Part shown: positions 1 through 6,117 of the stretch, piece by piece
Position numbering within the stretch: the first letter of the stretch is position 1
How the letters are laid out: every line of letters starts with the position of its first letter
DNA from: CG2-30-40-21 sp043806395
GTDB lineage: Bacteria > UBA9089 > CG2-30-40-21
Reading direction: 5' to 3'
DNA length: 17,662 nt
Assembly (NCBI GenBank): GCA_043806395.1
Contig: JAZDHC010000235.1
Location: forward strand, 1-17,662
Position numbers and translations under genes: made by a program
Notes under the pieces: model-generated
Told to the model about the DNA's origin: nothing
Database searches by the model: none
What the model saw: only the letters and a program-made list of their open reading frames with translations

Positions 1-3
1 GAA

Positions 4-79
4 CCGCAGAGACGCAGAGTCGCAGAGAATTTATATGCTTCATTCAGCGTTTCTTCTCTGCGACTCTGCGTCTCTGCGG
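4..79. repeat. Perfect 26-bp inverted repeat (CGCAGAG-rich)
   Basis: The arms at 4-29 and 54-79 are perfect reverse complements (26 bp) around a 24-nt loop. They are built from an imperfect 9-bp unit (ACGCAGAGT/CGCAGAGAA type). No coding frame uses it. It resembles dispersed palindromes of unknown function seen in many metagenomic genomes. The poor T-run after the stem argues against a simple terminator. Confidence 0.9.
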
Positions 80-137
80 TGGAAAAATATCAAAATGAGA
101 ATTACTACCATTGCGTCAGTTTAAGGTTGTTGAGACA

Positions 138-246
138 TTAGGCTGTAGGCTGTAGGTTCAGAAGATACAGATTTGCGTCAAACAACTCCGTTATCTCTGT
201 TTCTTTACCCTATAGCCTAACAGCCTACAGCCTAACAGCCTAACAG
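138..246. repeat. Inverted repeat of the TAGGCTGTAGG family, copy 1
   Basis: Bases 138-152 pair perfectly with 221-235 (15 bp), and further TAGGCTGT/ACAGCCTA units lie on both flanks (138-156, 210-246). The right part includes TTTCTTTACCCTATAGCCTAA. A related element with the same order of motifs sits at 12666-12756, so this is a dispersed family. It ends about 10 bp from the mlaE-like stop codon and could shield the 3' end of that mRNA; this role is inference. Confidence 0.8.
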
Positions 247-256
247 CCAGCCTTCC

Positions 257-1027
257 TTAATACAATATCATCGTCAGCAAAAAATCCGAAACAAGCACGG
301 TCATAATTGAAAGTACAACCGCTGCGGTAGTGGCTTTACCAACACCCTCTGCCCCGCCAGTACAGGTAAATCCCTTATAGCAGCTAATGGTAATAATCAA
401 TCCGCCAAAGATAATGGTTTTTACCAATCCGTTTATGATGTCAACAGGCCGAAGAAAATCTATACTATTCTGGATATATATCTGGTGTCGTATTCCAAAC
501 TTCCACACCCCTATCATATATCCGCCAAACATGCCAATAATATCAGAAAACACCGTCAGGATTGGAAGCATGACCAATGCCGCATAGAATCTGGGAACTG
601 CTAAGTATTTAATCGGATCAGTAGCCAGTGTCCGCAAGGCATCTATTTGTTCCGTAACCTTCATGGTGCCTATTTCTGCGGCTGTAGCAGAACCGATTCT
701 TCCTGAAACAATAATAGCCGTCATAACCGGTCCAAGCTCCATGGTCAGGGATGCTGCTACAAGACTGCCGGTATACATCTCTAACTCCACCATCTTAAAC
801 TGGAGATATGCCAGATACCCAAGAACCATGCCCACAAAGACAGACATCAGACTTACTATAGGTATAGTGTCAACGCCAATTGCCACAAGCTGTTGGACAA
901 AATGCTTTGTATTAAATGGTTTCTTTGCCCCCTGAACAATGATTTGTTGAAGAAGGGCAGCTATTTTCCCCAATTCCTCCAGTCCGGCAATTATTTTTTT
1001 TCCGATGTGTTCAACTATGTATCCCAC
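257..1027 (-). CDS. mlaE: MlaE/YrbE-family ABC transporter permease (lipid transport)
   Basis: A 256-aa polytopic inner-membrane protein of the MlaE/YrbE permease family. In characterised diderms this subunit works with an MlaF-type ATPase and an MCE-domain MlaD protein to move phospholipids between the inner and outer membranes. The family signature is clear: ELGP at 97-100, then SGRIGSATAAEIGTMK at 108-123 and EQIDALR at 126-132. Hydrophobic segments lie near 47-75, 145-172, 203-218 and 233-255. The length matches the family. The start is GTG (1025-1027), directly preceded in frame by a TAA stop, so no longer protein is possible; a GGGGGTGG stretch upstream is a weak ribosome site. The usual mlaF and mlaD partners are not next to it on the right. 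They may lie left of the window, although a repeat block already follows the stop codon. Family assignment is firm; the exact substrate is inferred. Confidence 0.9.
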   Translation of the reverse strand: MGYIVEHIGKKIIAGLEELGKIAALLQQIIVQGAKKPFNTKHFVQQLVAIGVDTIPIVSLMSVFVGMVLGYLAYLQFKMVELEMYTGSLVAASLTMELGPVMTAIIVSGRIGSATAAEIGTMKVTEQIDALRTLATDPIKYLAVPRFYAALVMLPILTVFSDIIGMFGGYMIGVWKFGIRHQIYIQNSIDFLRPVDIINGLVKTIIFGGLIITISCYKGFTCTGGAEGVGKATTAAVVLSIMTVLVSDFLLTMILY

Positions 1028-1070
1028 TTATTCTTCCACCCCCTACCTTTTTAAGAGGTAATCAAGTAAT

Positions 1071-1153
1071 AAGGTCATAGGGTAATCAGGTAGGAAAACA
1101 GGAAGGTATTAAGTGATTCCCTATTCCCTTCCTACCAATTACCTTATGACCTT
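1071..1153. repeat. Imperfect inverted repeat of the AAGGTCATAGGGTA family, copy 1
   Basis: The left arm 1071-1094 (AAGGTCATAGGGTAATCAGG...) and right arm 1131-1153 are nearly perfect reverse complements over about 23 bp. A relative built from the same AAGGTCATAGGGT word lies at 16458-16529. The CTTCCACCCC(C)TACCTT sequence appears on both flanks (near 1032-1049 and 1164-1179), so the element is bordered by a short direct repeat. Confidence 0.75.
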
Positions 1154-1338
1154 CCTAACCTACTCTTCCACCCCTACCTTACCACCCCAATCTTCCCCTG
1201 CTTAATTACCCCAGATTCATCCATCAAATTATCACATTTTTCAATCTTGGATAACAAACTCGCTGACAAATTCCAAATTCTTCTCGGTCCATAGCTGGGT
1301 TTTCTTTAGCTAATTCACTTGATTATTGGTTCAATAAA

Positions 1339-1515
1339 TTTCGACCTGTGCAATCGGAATTTGGGCATGATTCAAAAAACAGATAGTTGAGGGTAATATC
1401 CACCCCCTAACCCCCGCCAGCGGGACATTGCGGAGAAAAGCATTATTCTTTTGAACCATGCCTATAGAATTATGATAAATCGTTGCAATGTGAATTCCGA
1501 TTGCACAGGTCGAAA
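1339..1515. repeat. Perfect 23-bp inverted repeat with TTTCGACCTGTGCA core
   Basis: Bases 1339-1361 and 1493-1515 are perfect reverse complements (23 bp) separated by 131 bp. A third copy of the 14-bp core TTTCGACCTGTGCA is at 17525-17538, about 20 bp upstream of the REC-GGDEF gene. The spacing resembles the ends of a small non-autonomous element (MITE-like). I could not identify target-site duplications or a transposase. Confidence 0.75.
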
Positions 1516-1567
1516 ACCTTCTATCGTAATTAAATCAATTTTCATTTTTCCACATATCCCCTTTTAC

Positions 1568-1715
1568 GGGACGGTTCACTTTCATCGTTTTTCATATGAT
1601 TCCTTTCGGGCAAGGGGACATCATCTACAGAATACAACCCCCTAACCCCCTTTTCTAAGGGGGAATATTGCACTTTCAACTAACCGCAAGCTTTCAAACA
1701 AAGGTGAACCGTCCC
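1568..1715. repeat. 12-bp inverted repeat GGGACGGTTCAC
   Basis: GGGACGGTTCAC at 1568-1579 is the exact reverse complement of 1704-1715, with 124 bp between. Both arms are next to a CCCCTTTTA-type run (1558-1565 and 1713-1722). Similar wording (GGACGGTTTTGAACC) follows the hairpin at 6065-6079. Confidence 0.6.
1646..1663. repeat. G/C-run hairpin (CCCCCTT / AAGGGGG)
   Basis: A 7-bp perfect stem (1646-1652 with 1657-1663) with a 4-nt loop, preceded by CCCCCTAA. A CCCCCTAACCCCC run also occurs near 1402-1416. It belongs to the same loose class as the hairpin at 6048-6063 and the half-element at the window end. Confidence 0.6.
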
Positions 1716-1817
1716 CCTTTTACCTTTATTACACCCCATCATCATCCCTATCCTGTCAATAAAAAAATAATCGCAGTATCAATACCATCAAAGCTAACCG
1801 CCATTTACATCTGCATC

Positions 1818-1862
1818 CCCAGCCGACACCGACACCTTTCCCCCCCACCGGACAAGCATCCA
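1818..1862. repeat. About 44-bp direct repeat, copy 1
   Basis: Starts CCCAGCCGACACCGACACC and ends ACCGGACAAGCATCCA. An almost identical copy lies at 2679-2721, differing by one base change (ACC/ACT) and by the length of the T/C runs. The two copies flank the toxin-antitoxin genes. Confidence 0.8.
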
Positions 1863-2027
1863 TGTCGTTGTAGGGACAGGGCTTGTCCCTGTCCGAAAAG
1901 GCAACGAATAATCGCAAGAATTACGGACACCCACGAAGCCAAACCAGACGGACACCCACAAGGGGATGTCCCTACGGATGTCAATTTAATTAATAGTTTG
2001 CATATATTTCATCAACACCTTTACCTT

Positions 2028-2432
2028 TTATTTACTTAATACCTTCTCTGCCTTCTTTATCATTTCCTCATCAAAACTTATCAATTCTGAACCATATTCC
2101 TCTGCAACCTGAATTACGATGGCATCCATGCCTCTAACGCCTGTCTTTGCTGCTAATTCTGCTGCTCGCATGGTAGCCTTATTGTCTAAAACCACAAAGG
2201 CAATATTTTCAAGGTTGGCTAACTCATTTTTAACTTCAAGTGCCAGCTCTTCAGAACCTGTTCTTCGTCTAATTGCTGCAACCACTTCAACAAAGATAGA
2301 GTAAGGCATAATCGCAAAATTTTCCCCATTCAATACGCTCTGCCATATAGATAATGCCTCTTTATGCCTTGTTTCGTTTCTTAAAAGAGAAGAAACTATA
2401 ACAGAACTATCAATAGTAAGCCTTTTTACCAT
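2028..2432 (-). CDS. PIN-domain ribonuclease toxin (VapC-like)
   Basis: A 134-aa single-domain PIN protein, the usual size for VapC toxins, which cut specific RNAs using Mg2+ bound by acidic residues. The expected acidic set is visible: D8 in TIDSSVIVSSL, E49 in FVEVVAAIRRR, D103 in GMDAIVIQVA, and D121 in SELISFDEEM. The active site therefore looks complete. The ATG start (2430-2432) has an AAGGGGA ribosome site five bases upstream and overlaps the end of the upstream small gene by 7 nt. This is typical antitoxin-toxin translational coupling. The RNA target cannot be told from sequence. Confidence 0.9.
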   Translation of the reverse strand: MVKRLTIDSSVIVSSLLRNETRHKEALSIWQSVLNGENFAIMPYSIFVEVVAAIRRRTGSEELALEVKNELANLENIAFVVLDNKATMRAAELAAKTGVRGMDAIVIQVAEEYGSELISFDEEMIKKAEKVLSK

Positions 2433-2635
2433 GATTTTCCCCTTTGCTGGCTGATTTCGTCAATAGCCGATACCTTGTCCCATTTGGTTAAAATTTTTCT
2501 ACCAAGGATTTCCCACTTTTTTATCTTTTGTTCAGTAGCCGTTACCTTTTCAACCATTTCAAGAATCAACTCTTTTTCTATCTCTTTGATTTCGCAAGTT
2601 AAATTGGCAAATTTGTCTGCTAATTTTGTAGCCAT
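2426..2635 (-). CDS. Putative VapB-like antitoxin
   Basis: A 69-aa protein directly upstream of, and overlapping by 7 nt, the PIN toxin. The position makes it the probable cognate antitoxin. It is charged and mostly helical, with a heptad-like N-terminal half (residues 5-35) and a C-terminal stretch, KWEILGRKILTKWDKVSAI, of the kind that wraps the toxin. I do not recognise an AbrB, ribbon-helix-helix or Phd DNA-binding fold with certainty. I chose the ATG at 2633-2635 because GAGGTGG lies five bases upstream. The alternative GTG at 2642-2644 would place the ribosome site inside the gene. A TATAAT box on the minus strand (2670-2675) could be its -10 element. Confidence 0.7.
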   Translation of the reverse strand: MATKLADKFANLTCEIKEIEKELILEMVEKVTATEQKIKKWEILGRKILTKWDKVSAIDEISQQRGKSW

Positions 2636-2669
2636 GCATACCACCTCATTTTATTATTCTTTACTCAAT

Positions 2670-2698
2670 ATTATAAGTCCCAGCCGACACTGACACCT
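2670..2698 (-). promoter_or_regulatory. Possible -10 box for the toxin-antitoxin pair
   Basis: Reading the minus strand, TATAAT (2670-2675) lies 35 bases upstream of the antitoxin ATG. At 17-bp spacing the -35 region is a poor AGGTGT, and it falls inside direct-repeat copy 2. The -10 is convincing and the -35 is not. Confidence 0.4.
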
Positions 2699-2721
2699 TC
2701 CCCCCACCGGACAAGCATCCA
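2679..2721. repeat. About 44-bp direct repeat, copy 2
   Basis: Near-identical to 1818-1862. The two copies bracket the VapBC-like genes with the same orientation. This copy overlaps the place where the antitoxin -35 element should be. Confidence 0.8.
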
Positions 2722-2816
2722 CCCCCGCCTGAATAGTACCATAATTTCCCACAAAACTCCCTGAAACATTGAACACCATCACTTGAGCAAGTAGCAGAGC
2801 TGAATAAGCAAATCAG

Positions 2817-4151
2817 CTACTCTTCCACCCTTTCCAAGTTTTCAAATCTGGTAAAACGATTGATGAATGCTAATTTTACTGTGCCTGTGGGTCCATTCCT
2901 TTGCTTGCCGATAATAATTTCAGCAATACCCTGATTTTCTTCGGTTGGTTTATAATACTCTTCCCGATAGACAAACATCACCAGATCAGCATCCTGTTCA
3001 ATAGCTCCAGACTCGCGCAAGTCTGAGAGCATTGGTTTTTTATCTGTTCTTGCCTCTGGTGCCCGTGAGAGCTGGGATAAGGCGATAACTGGTGCATTTA
3101 TCTCTCGGGCTAATGCCTTTAAGGATCTGGAGATTTCAGAGACCTCTTGTTGCCTGTTATCACTACCCCGTGATGATGTTCCTCTGGCTAACTGCAAGTA
3201 ATCCACAATAATTAACCCAATATTATGCCTTGACTTAAGTCGTCTCGCCTTTGCCCGTATCTCAAGAACAGAAAGGGATGGTGTATCATCAATATAAATA
3301 GGTGCCTCTGCTAACACCCCGGCTGCTGTAGTTAGTTTGGGCCAATCAGATTCACTTAAGTATCCTGTTCGTAATTTGTTAGCATCCACTCTTGCCTCAG
3401 CACATAATACCCGTTGTACTAATTGCTCCTTGCTCATCTCAAGGCTGAATATCCCTGCTGGTATCTTTGACTTTATGGCAGCATTCATGGCTATATTAAG
3501 GGCAAAGCTCGTTTTACCCATGCTCGTTCTTCCAGCAATAATTATCAGGTCAGATGGCTGAAATCCTGAGGTGTATTTATCCAGATCAACGAAACCACTT
3601 GGCACACCAGTAACATGTTCTTTTTGCTTGTAAAGCTTTTCAATCAACTCAAAACTGTCATGAAGTATAGCCTCAAGCGGCACAAACTCACGAGTTATCT
3701 TTTTTTGAACAACATCAAATATCATCCGTTCAGCCTGATCAAGTACATTGGCAACATCATCCCCGCCTTCATATCCCATAGTTACAATGTTTGTGGCAAC
3801 GGTTATCAGTTTACGCAATAATGCCTTATCCTGAACGATTTTGGCATAATATTCTATGTTCGCTGCGGTTGGAACGCTGTTTAAGAGTGTAGTCAGATAA
3901 ACAGAACCGCCTACAGACGCCAACTCATTATTATGCTGTAATTGTTCTGAAAGGGTAACAATATCTACCGGCTCATTTTTCTCATAAAGAGAGATAATAG
4001 CTTGATATATCCTTTGATGAACGCCTCGATAAAAATAATCATCTTCAATCAATTCTATGGCACTACCTATGGCATCCTTATCCATAAGCATGGCACCAAG
4101 CATCGACATCTCTGCATCTATTGATTGGGGGGGGATTTTTTCTATAGACAT
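2817..4151 (-). CDS. dnaB: Replicative DNA helicase DnaB
   Basis: A 444-aa hexameric replicative helicase, full length for bacterial DnaB, which unwinds DNA at the fork and binds primase through its N-terminal domain. The N-terminal helical domain covers roughly residues 5-150, starting with PPQSIDAEMSMLGAML. The RecA-like motor carries Walker A GRTSMGKT at 207-214, Walker B IIVDYLQ at 314-320, SQLSR at 359-363 and the KQRNGPTG region at 416-423 that supplies the arginine finger. No intein interrupts it. The start has AGGGAG five bases upstream, and only 2 nt separate it from the rplI stop. The rplI-dnaB order is widely conserved in bacteria. A weak stem (AGCTGA/TCAGCT) lies just past the stop, without a clear T-run. 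Confidence 0.98.
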   Translation of the reverse strand: MSIEKIPPQSIDAEMSMLGAMLMDKDAIGSAIELIEDDYFYRGVHQRIYQAIISLYEKNEPVDIVTLSEQLQHNNELASVGGSVYLTTLLNSVPTAANIEYYAKIVQDKALLRKLITVATNIVTMGYEGGDDVANVLDQAERMIFDVVQKKITREFVPLEAILHDSFELIEKLYKQKEHVTGVPSGFVDLDKYTSGFQPSDLIIIAGRTSMGKTSFALNIAMNAAIKSKIPAGIFSLEMSKEQLVQRVLCAEARVDANKLRTGYLSESDWPKLTTAAGVLAEAPIYIDDTPSLSVLEIRAKARRLKSRHNIGLIIVDYLQLARGTSSRGSDNRQQEVSEISRSLKALAREINAPVIALSQLSRAPEARTDKKPMLSDLRESGAIEQDADLVMFVYREEYYKPTEENQGIAEIIIGKQRNGPTGTVKLAFINRFTRFENLERVEE

Positions 4152-4153
4152 AA

Positions 4154-4594
4154 TTACTCCCTTTCCACCATAATTTTTACCATCGTCTCTCTTCCTGGCA
4201 TGAGTTTAATGTTTACAGTATGTTCTCCAAGAGACTTTATAGGATCATGGGTTATCATCTTTTTTTCCACCTTTAGCCCCTGTTTATTTAAGGCTAAGAC
4301 AATATCATCAGTAGTCACTGATCCAAAGAGCTTTTCCCCCTCACCAGCCTTTTTCTTAAGCAGAAGGGTAATCCCTTTTAATCTTTTAATAAACTCCTCA
4401 GCTGTTTCCTTTTCTCTGGCTGCAAGTGAGGCAACCTTTTTCTTTTTATCATCAAGGGATTTGATATTGCTTGTTGTAGCTGGCAGAACCAGATCCTTGG
4501 GAAATAGAAAATTTTTAGCATAACCCTCAGCCACTGTTTTCACATCCCCAGCCTTTCCAAGACCAGGAACATCCTTTTTCAAGATTACATTCAT
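4154..4594 (-). CDS. rplI: 50S ribosomal protein bL9
   Basis: A 146-aa ribosomal protein bL9, a long bihelical protein of the large subunit that affects frame maintenance. The N-terminal rRNA-binding signature is present: MNVILKKDVPGLGKAGDVK followed by VAEGYAKNFLFPK (about residues 1-33). The lysine-rich connecting helix spans about 42-80 and the C-terminal domain about 80-146. Length is standard. The ATG has a strong AAGGAGGG ribosome site. Both that site and the first 68 nt of the gene also lie inside the 3' end of the upstream Nudix frame, so ribosomes leaving that gene could couple translation. The usual rpsF-ssb-rpsR genes are absent upstream and the Nudix gene takes their place. Confidence 0.98.
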   Translation of the reverse strand: MNVILKKDVPGLGKAGDVKTVAEGYAKNFLFPKDLVLPATTSNIKSLDDKKKKVASLAAREKETAEEFIKRLKGITLLLKKKAGEGEKLFGSVTTDDIVLALNKQGLKVEKKMITHDPIKSLGEHTVNIKLMPGRETMVKIMVERE

Positions 4595-5000
4595 AAAAGC
4601 CCTCCTTCTTCAATAAAAAATAATCAGCCAAAATCCTTCTATGATCAAAGGCAATATCATCAGGAAGATTATCTTCCTTAAATATTCCCACCTCCGCTGC
4701 ATCATCATCTGCCTTAGGTTCACCATCTGCCTGAGCCACAAACACCGTGGTAATAGTATGATGCCTTGGATCACGGTCAGGGGCAGAGTATGTATGAAGC
4801 TGACAGATGAGGCTAATATCAAGACCTGTTTCCTCTTTTGCCTCTCTTACAGCGGTCTGTTCCATGCTTTCACCATATTCTACAAATCCACCAGGGATTG
4901 CCCAGCCATAGGGTGGATTTTTTCTCTTTATCAAGACAATGCCTCTATCTTTTAATTCAATAATTATATCTGCGGTTGGGAAAGGATTTTTGTATTTCAT
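4527..5000 (-). CDS. Nudix hydrolase (MutT/ADP-ribose pyrophosphatase-like)
   Basis: A 157-aa Nudix protein that should hydrolyse a nucleoside-diphosphate-X substrate with Mg2+. The Nudix box is perfect: G38, then E44, then R52-E53-A-K-E56-E57-T-G59-L60. The WAIPGGFVEYGE context around 33-44 resembles small ADP-ribose pyrophosphatase/MutT enzymes; the substrate itself is inferred. The domain seems complete by about residue 132 (RRILADYFLL). The last 20 or so residues (Cys/Trp-rich) are read from the start of rplI in another frame. They may be non-conserved read-through or reflect a lost stop codon. There is no ribosome site before the ATG. The promoter places transcription start within a few bases of it, so the mRNA may be leaderless. 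It is the first gene of the operon with rplI and dnaB. Confidence 0.92.
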   Translation of the reverse strand: MKYKNPFPTADIIIELKDRGIVLIKRKNPPYGWAIPGGFVEYGESMEQTAVREAKEETGLDISLICQLHTYSAPDRDPRHHTITTVFVAQADGEPKADDDAAEVGIFKEDNLPDDIAFDHRRILADYFLLKKEGFYECNLEKGCSWSWKGWGCENSG

Positions 5001-5009
5001 AAGAGTTAA

Positions 5010-5038
5010 AGTTTACACCTAAAGTTGGGATAAGTCAA
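5010..5038 (-). promoter_or_regulatory. Promoter of the Nudix-rplI-dnaB operon
   Basis: On the minus strand, TTGACT (5033-5038) and TAAACT (5010-5015) are separated by exactly 17 bp. This is a good sigma-70-type match. The expected start of transcription is near 5003, only about 3 nt before the ATG at 5000. This fits a leaderless message and the missing Shine-Dalgarno. Confidence 0.65.
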
Positions 5039-5098
5039 GAAAAATATTGAGTTGTACGATTAGTTCTATTTGAAGAGTGCCTGAGTTGCAAAAATAAA

Positions 5099-5128
5099 TT
5101 GACATAATATCAAAATATATGTTATACT
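5099..5128 (+). promoter_or_regulatory. Promoter of the membrane-anchored coiled-coil gene
   Basis: A perfect TTGACA (5099-5104) and TATACT (5123-5128) with an 18-bp spacer, followed by about 40 nt of leader containing a small TCTCT/GAGA stem (5144-5156). It is divergent from the operon promoter at 5010-5038; the two -35 boxes are about 60 bp apart. Confidence 0.75.
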
Positions 5129-5177
5129 GTAAACATTCAGTATCTCTACAAGAGACAATAAAAGGAGAAAAAAGCAA

Positions 5178-6026
5178 ATGGTGGTTTACCTCTATTTAAT
5201 ATGCGGCATAATAATTGGATGCCTGTTTACATGGCTATTTTTGCAACGGCGATCCTCAGAAATTACAATGTCTTCAGATGAGGGGGGGGCATTTCGGGAT
5301 AATGTTTCTAAACTTATTACTGAGTTTAATAAGATCTCTAATGCCAATATAAATACCCTTGAGGATAAGATACAGGACATAAGAGAGGTTATTGAACTGG
5401 CAGATGAAAGGATAGTGAGAATAAATTCATCCTTGTCTGATATAGGGATAGTTGCCAGAAGGATGAAGGAAAAACCAGTAAGTGAAAAAGAAGAAGCACT
5501 CTCGCTGGTGGAGATAGTCTCTCTATCAAAGAAGAAATACCAACCAGCAGTGGATATTTCCCTACCGGCTGCCCTTCCATTGTCTGAGGATGAGGCGGAA
5601 GGGGAAAGAAGGCACAGAGGCACAGAGAATGAGGAGATAGCATCCATGGTATCTGTTGCTCAGCCTGAGTCTTACGGACAGGGACAATTGCCAGAAGTGC
5701 TACCTCCCCCGTCCCTACAAACCTTGCGAGATATAAAGAAAGAGGCACAAAGGCACAAAGGTGCAAAGGTGCAAAGCGTTCAACTGCCAGAGGTGTTGTT
5801 TCCGATTCCCGAATTTTCAAAGAAAAAGGCAAAACCCAAGAAAGAAAAAGAAGAGGAAAAACCTACCATAACCCCACTTCCAAAAACTGCTACCAAGGAG
5901 GAGAAGATAGAAACAATTAATGAGCTCCTCTCCGCTGGTTTCTCTGTAGAGGACATTTCAAGGGCTGTAGAGCTAAGCCAGACTGAGGTACAGTTGATAT
6001 TGGGGTTGAAGAAGAAACGATTGTGA
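5178..6026 (+). CDS. Membrane-anchored coiled-coil protein with C-terminal HTH-like (DUF6115/DUF2802-like) tail
   Basis: A 282-aa protein of unknown function. Residues 3-22 form one N-terminal membrane anchor, followed by an RR stop-transfer. A predicted coiled coil runs from about 40 to 98. A low-complexity, charged middle follows, and residues 242-276 (EEKIETINELLSAGFSVEDI...) resemble the small HTH-like end of DUF6115/DUF2802 membrane proteins. AGGAG at 5163-5167 supports the ATG at 5178. The middle appears to have grown by insertion of DNA repeats: AGGCACAGAGGCACAGAGAA near 5610-5629, two copies of the TGCCAGAGGTG element (5685-5707 and 5781-5803), and a GGCACAAA/GGTGCAAA tandem array (about 5743-5777). 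The protein therefore contains QLPEVL twice (171-175 and 203-207). The fold assignment is tentative; the anchor and coiled coil are clear. Confidence 0.8.
   Translation: MVVYLYLICGIIIGCLFTWLFLQRRSSEITMSSDEGGAFRDNVSKLITEFNKISNANINTLEDKIQDIREVIELADERIVRINSSLSDIGIVARRMKEKPVSEKEEALSLVEIVSLSKKKYQPAVDISLPAALPLSEDEAEGERRHRGTENEEIASMVSVAQPESYGQGQLPEVLPPPSLQTLRDIKKEAQRHKGAKVQSVQLPEVLFPIPEFSKKKAKPKKEKEEEKPTITPLPKTATKEEKIETINELLSAGFSVEDISRAVELSQTEVQLILGLKKKRL
5685..5707 (+). repeat. Coding-embedded 23-bp repeat, copy 1
   Basis: Matches the consensus TGCCAGAGGTGCTACCTCC with two changes overall (AATTGCC, AGAAGTG) and is read as QLPEVLPP. It is flanked by GGACAGGGAC and CGTCCCTAC, words also seen in the non-coding hairpin near 1872-1894. 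Confidence 0.8.
5743..5777 (+). repeat. Short tandem array (GGCACAAA / GGTGCAAA)
   Basis: About four 9-bp units in a row inside the coding frame, encoding the QRHKGAKVQS region. Related AGGCACAG units lie at 5610-5629. The unit length is a multiple of three, so the array can expand without shifting the frame. Confidence 0.7.
5781..5803 (+). repeat. Coding-embedded 23-bp repeat, copy 2
   Basis: Begins CAACTGCCAGAGGTG like the consensus and diverges after that (TTGTTTCC for CTACCTCC). Read as QLPEVLFP, in the same frame as copy 1. Confidence 0.7.
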
Positions 6027-6047
6027 GATGGCTGTATTTCCTAAAGT

Positions 6048-6063
6048 CCCCTCTTGAGAGGGG
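6048..6063. repeat. CCCCTC-TTGA-GAGGGG hairpin
   Basis: A 6-bp perfect stem with a 4-nt loop, 22 bp after the stop at 6026. It marks the left edge of the accessory island. The last bases of the window (17651-17662) begin the same palindrome, so it is a dispersed element. There is no T-run, so termination is doubtful. Confidence 0.65.
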
Positions 6064-6117
6064 TGGACGGTTTTGAACCATGTCAGAATTAATGATTGTG
6101 AAGGAGCGTGAGCTATT

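Larger units (their letters stand above)
1028..2027. other. About 1 kb of non-coding, repeat-filled DNA
   Basis: I see no credible gene here. The open frames at 1451-1645 and 1668-2039 run through palindromes and have no ribosome site or recognisable domain. The stretch holds several inverted repeats (1071-1153, 1339-1515, 1568-1715), a G/C hairpin at 1646-1663, a GGACAGG hairpin near 1874-1894 and one copy of a direct repeat (1818-1862). It may be a decayed gene or a landing zone for repeats; the sequence does not decide. Confidence 0.7.

Noticed and set aside
1339..1515. CRISPR-like arrangement of a 23-bp repeat
   Set aside because: Only two arms, in inverted orientation, with one long spacer. 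A CRISPR array needs several direct repeats with regular spacers, and no cas gene is present.
1646..1663. Rho-independent terminator for a gene on the left
   Set aside because: The stem is G/C-run based with no following T-run, and no gene ends nearby on either strand.
1451..2039. Two plus-strand open frames (64 and 123 codons) in the long intergenic stretch
   Set aside because: They read through inverted repeats and G/C hairpins, have no ribosome site, and show no protein-like composition (His/Pro-rich shadows of repeats).
5192..5832. Long minus-strand frames opposite the membrane-anchored protein gene
   Set aside because: They are shadows of the plus-strand gene, which has a good promoter, ribosome site and an anchor-coiled-coil layout.
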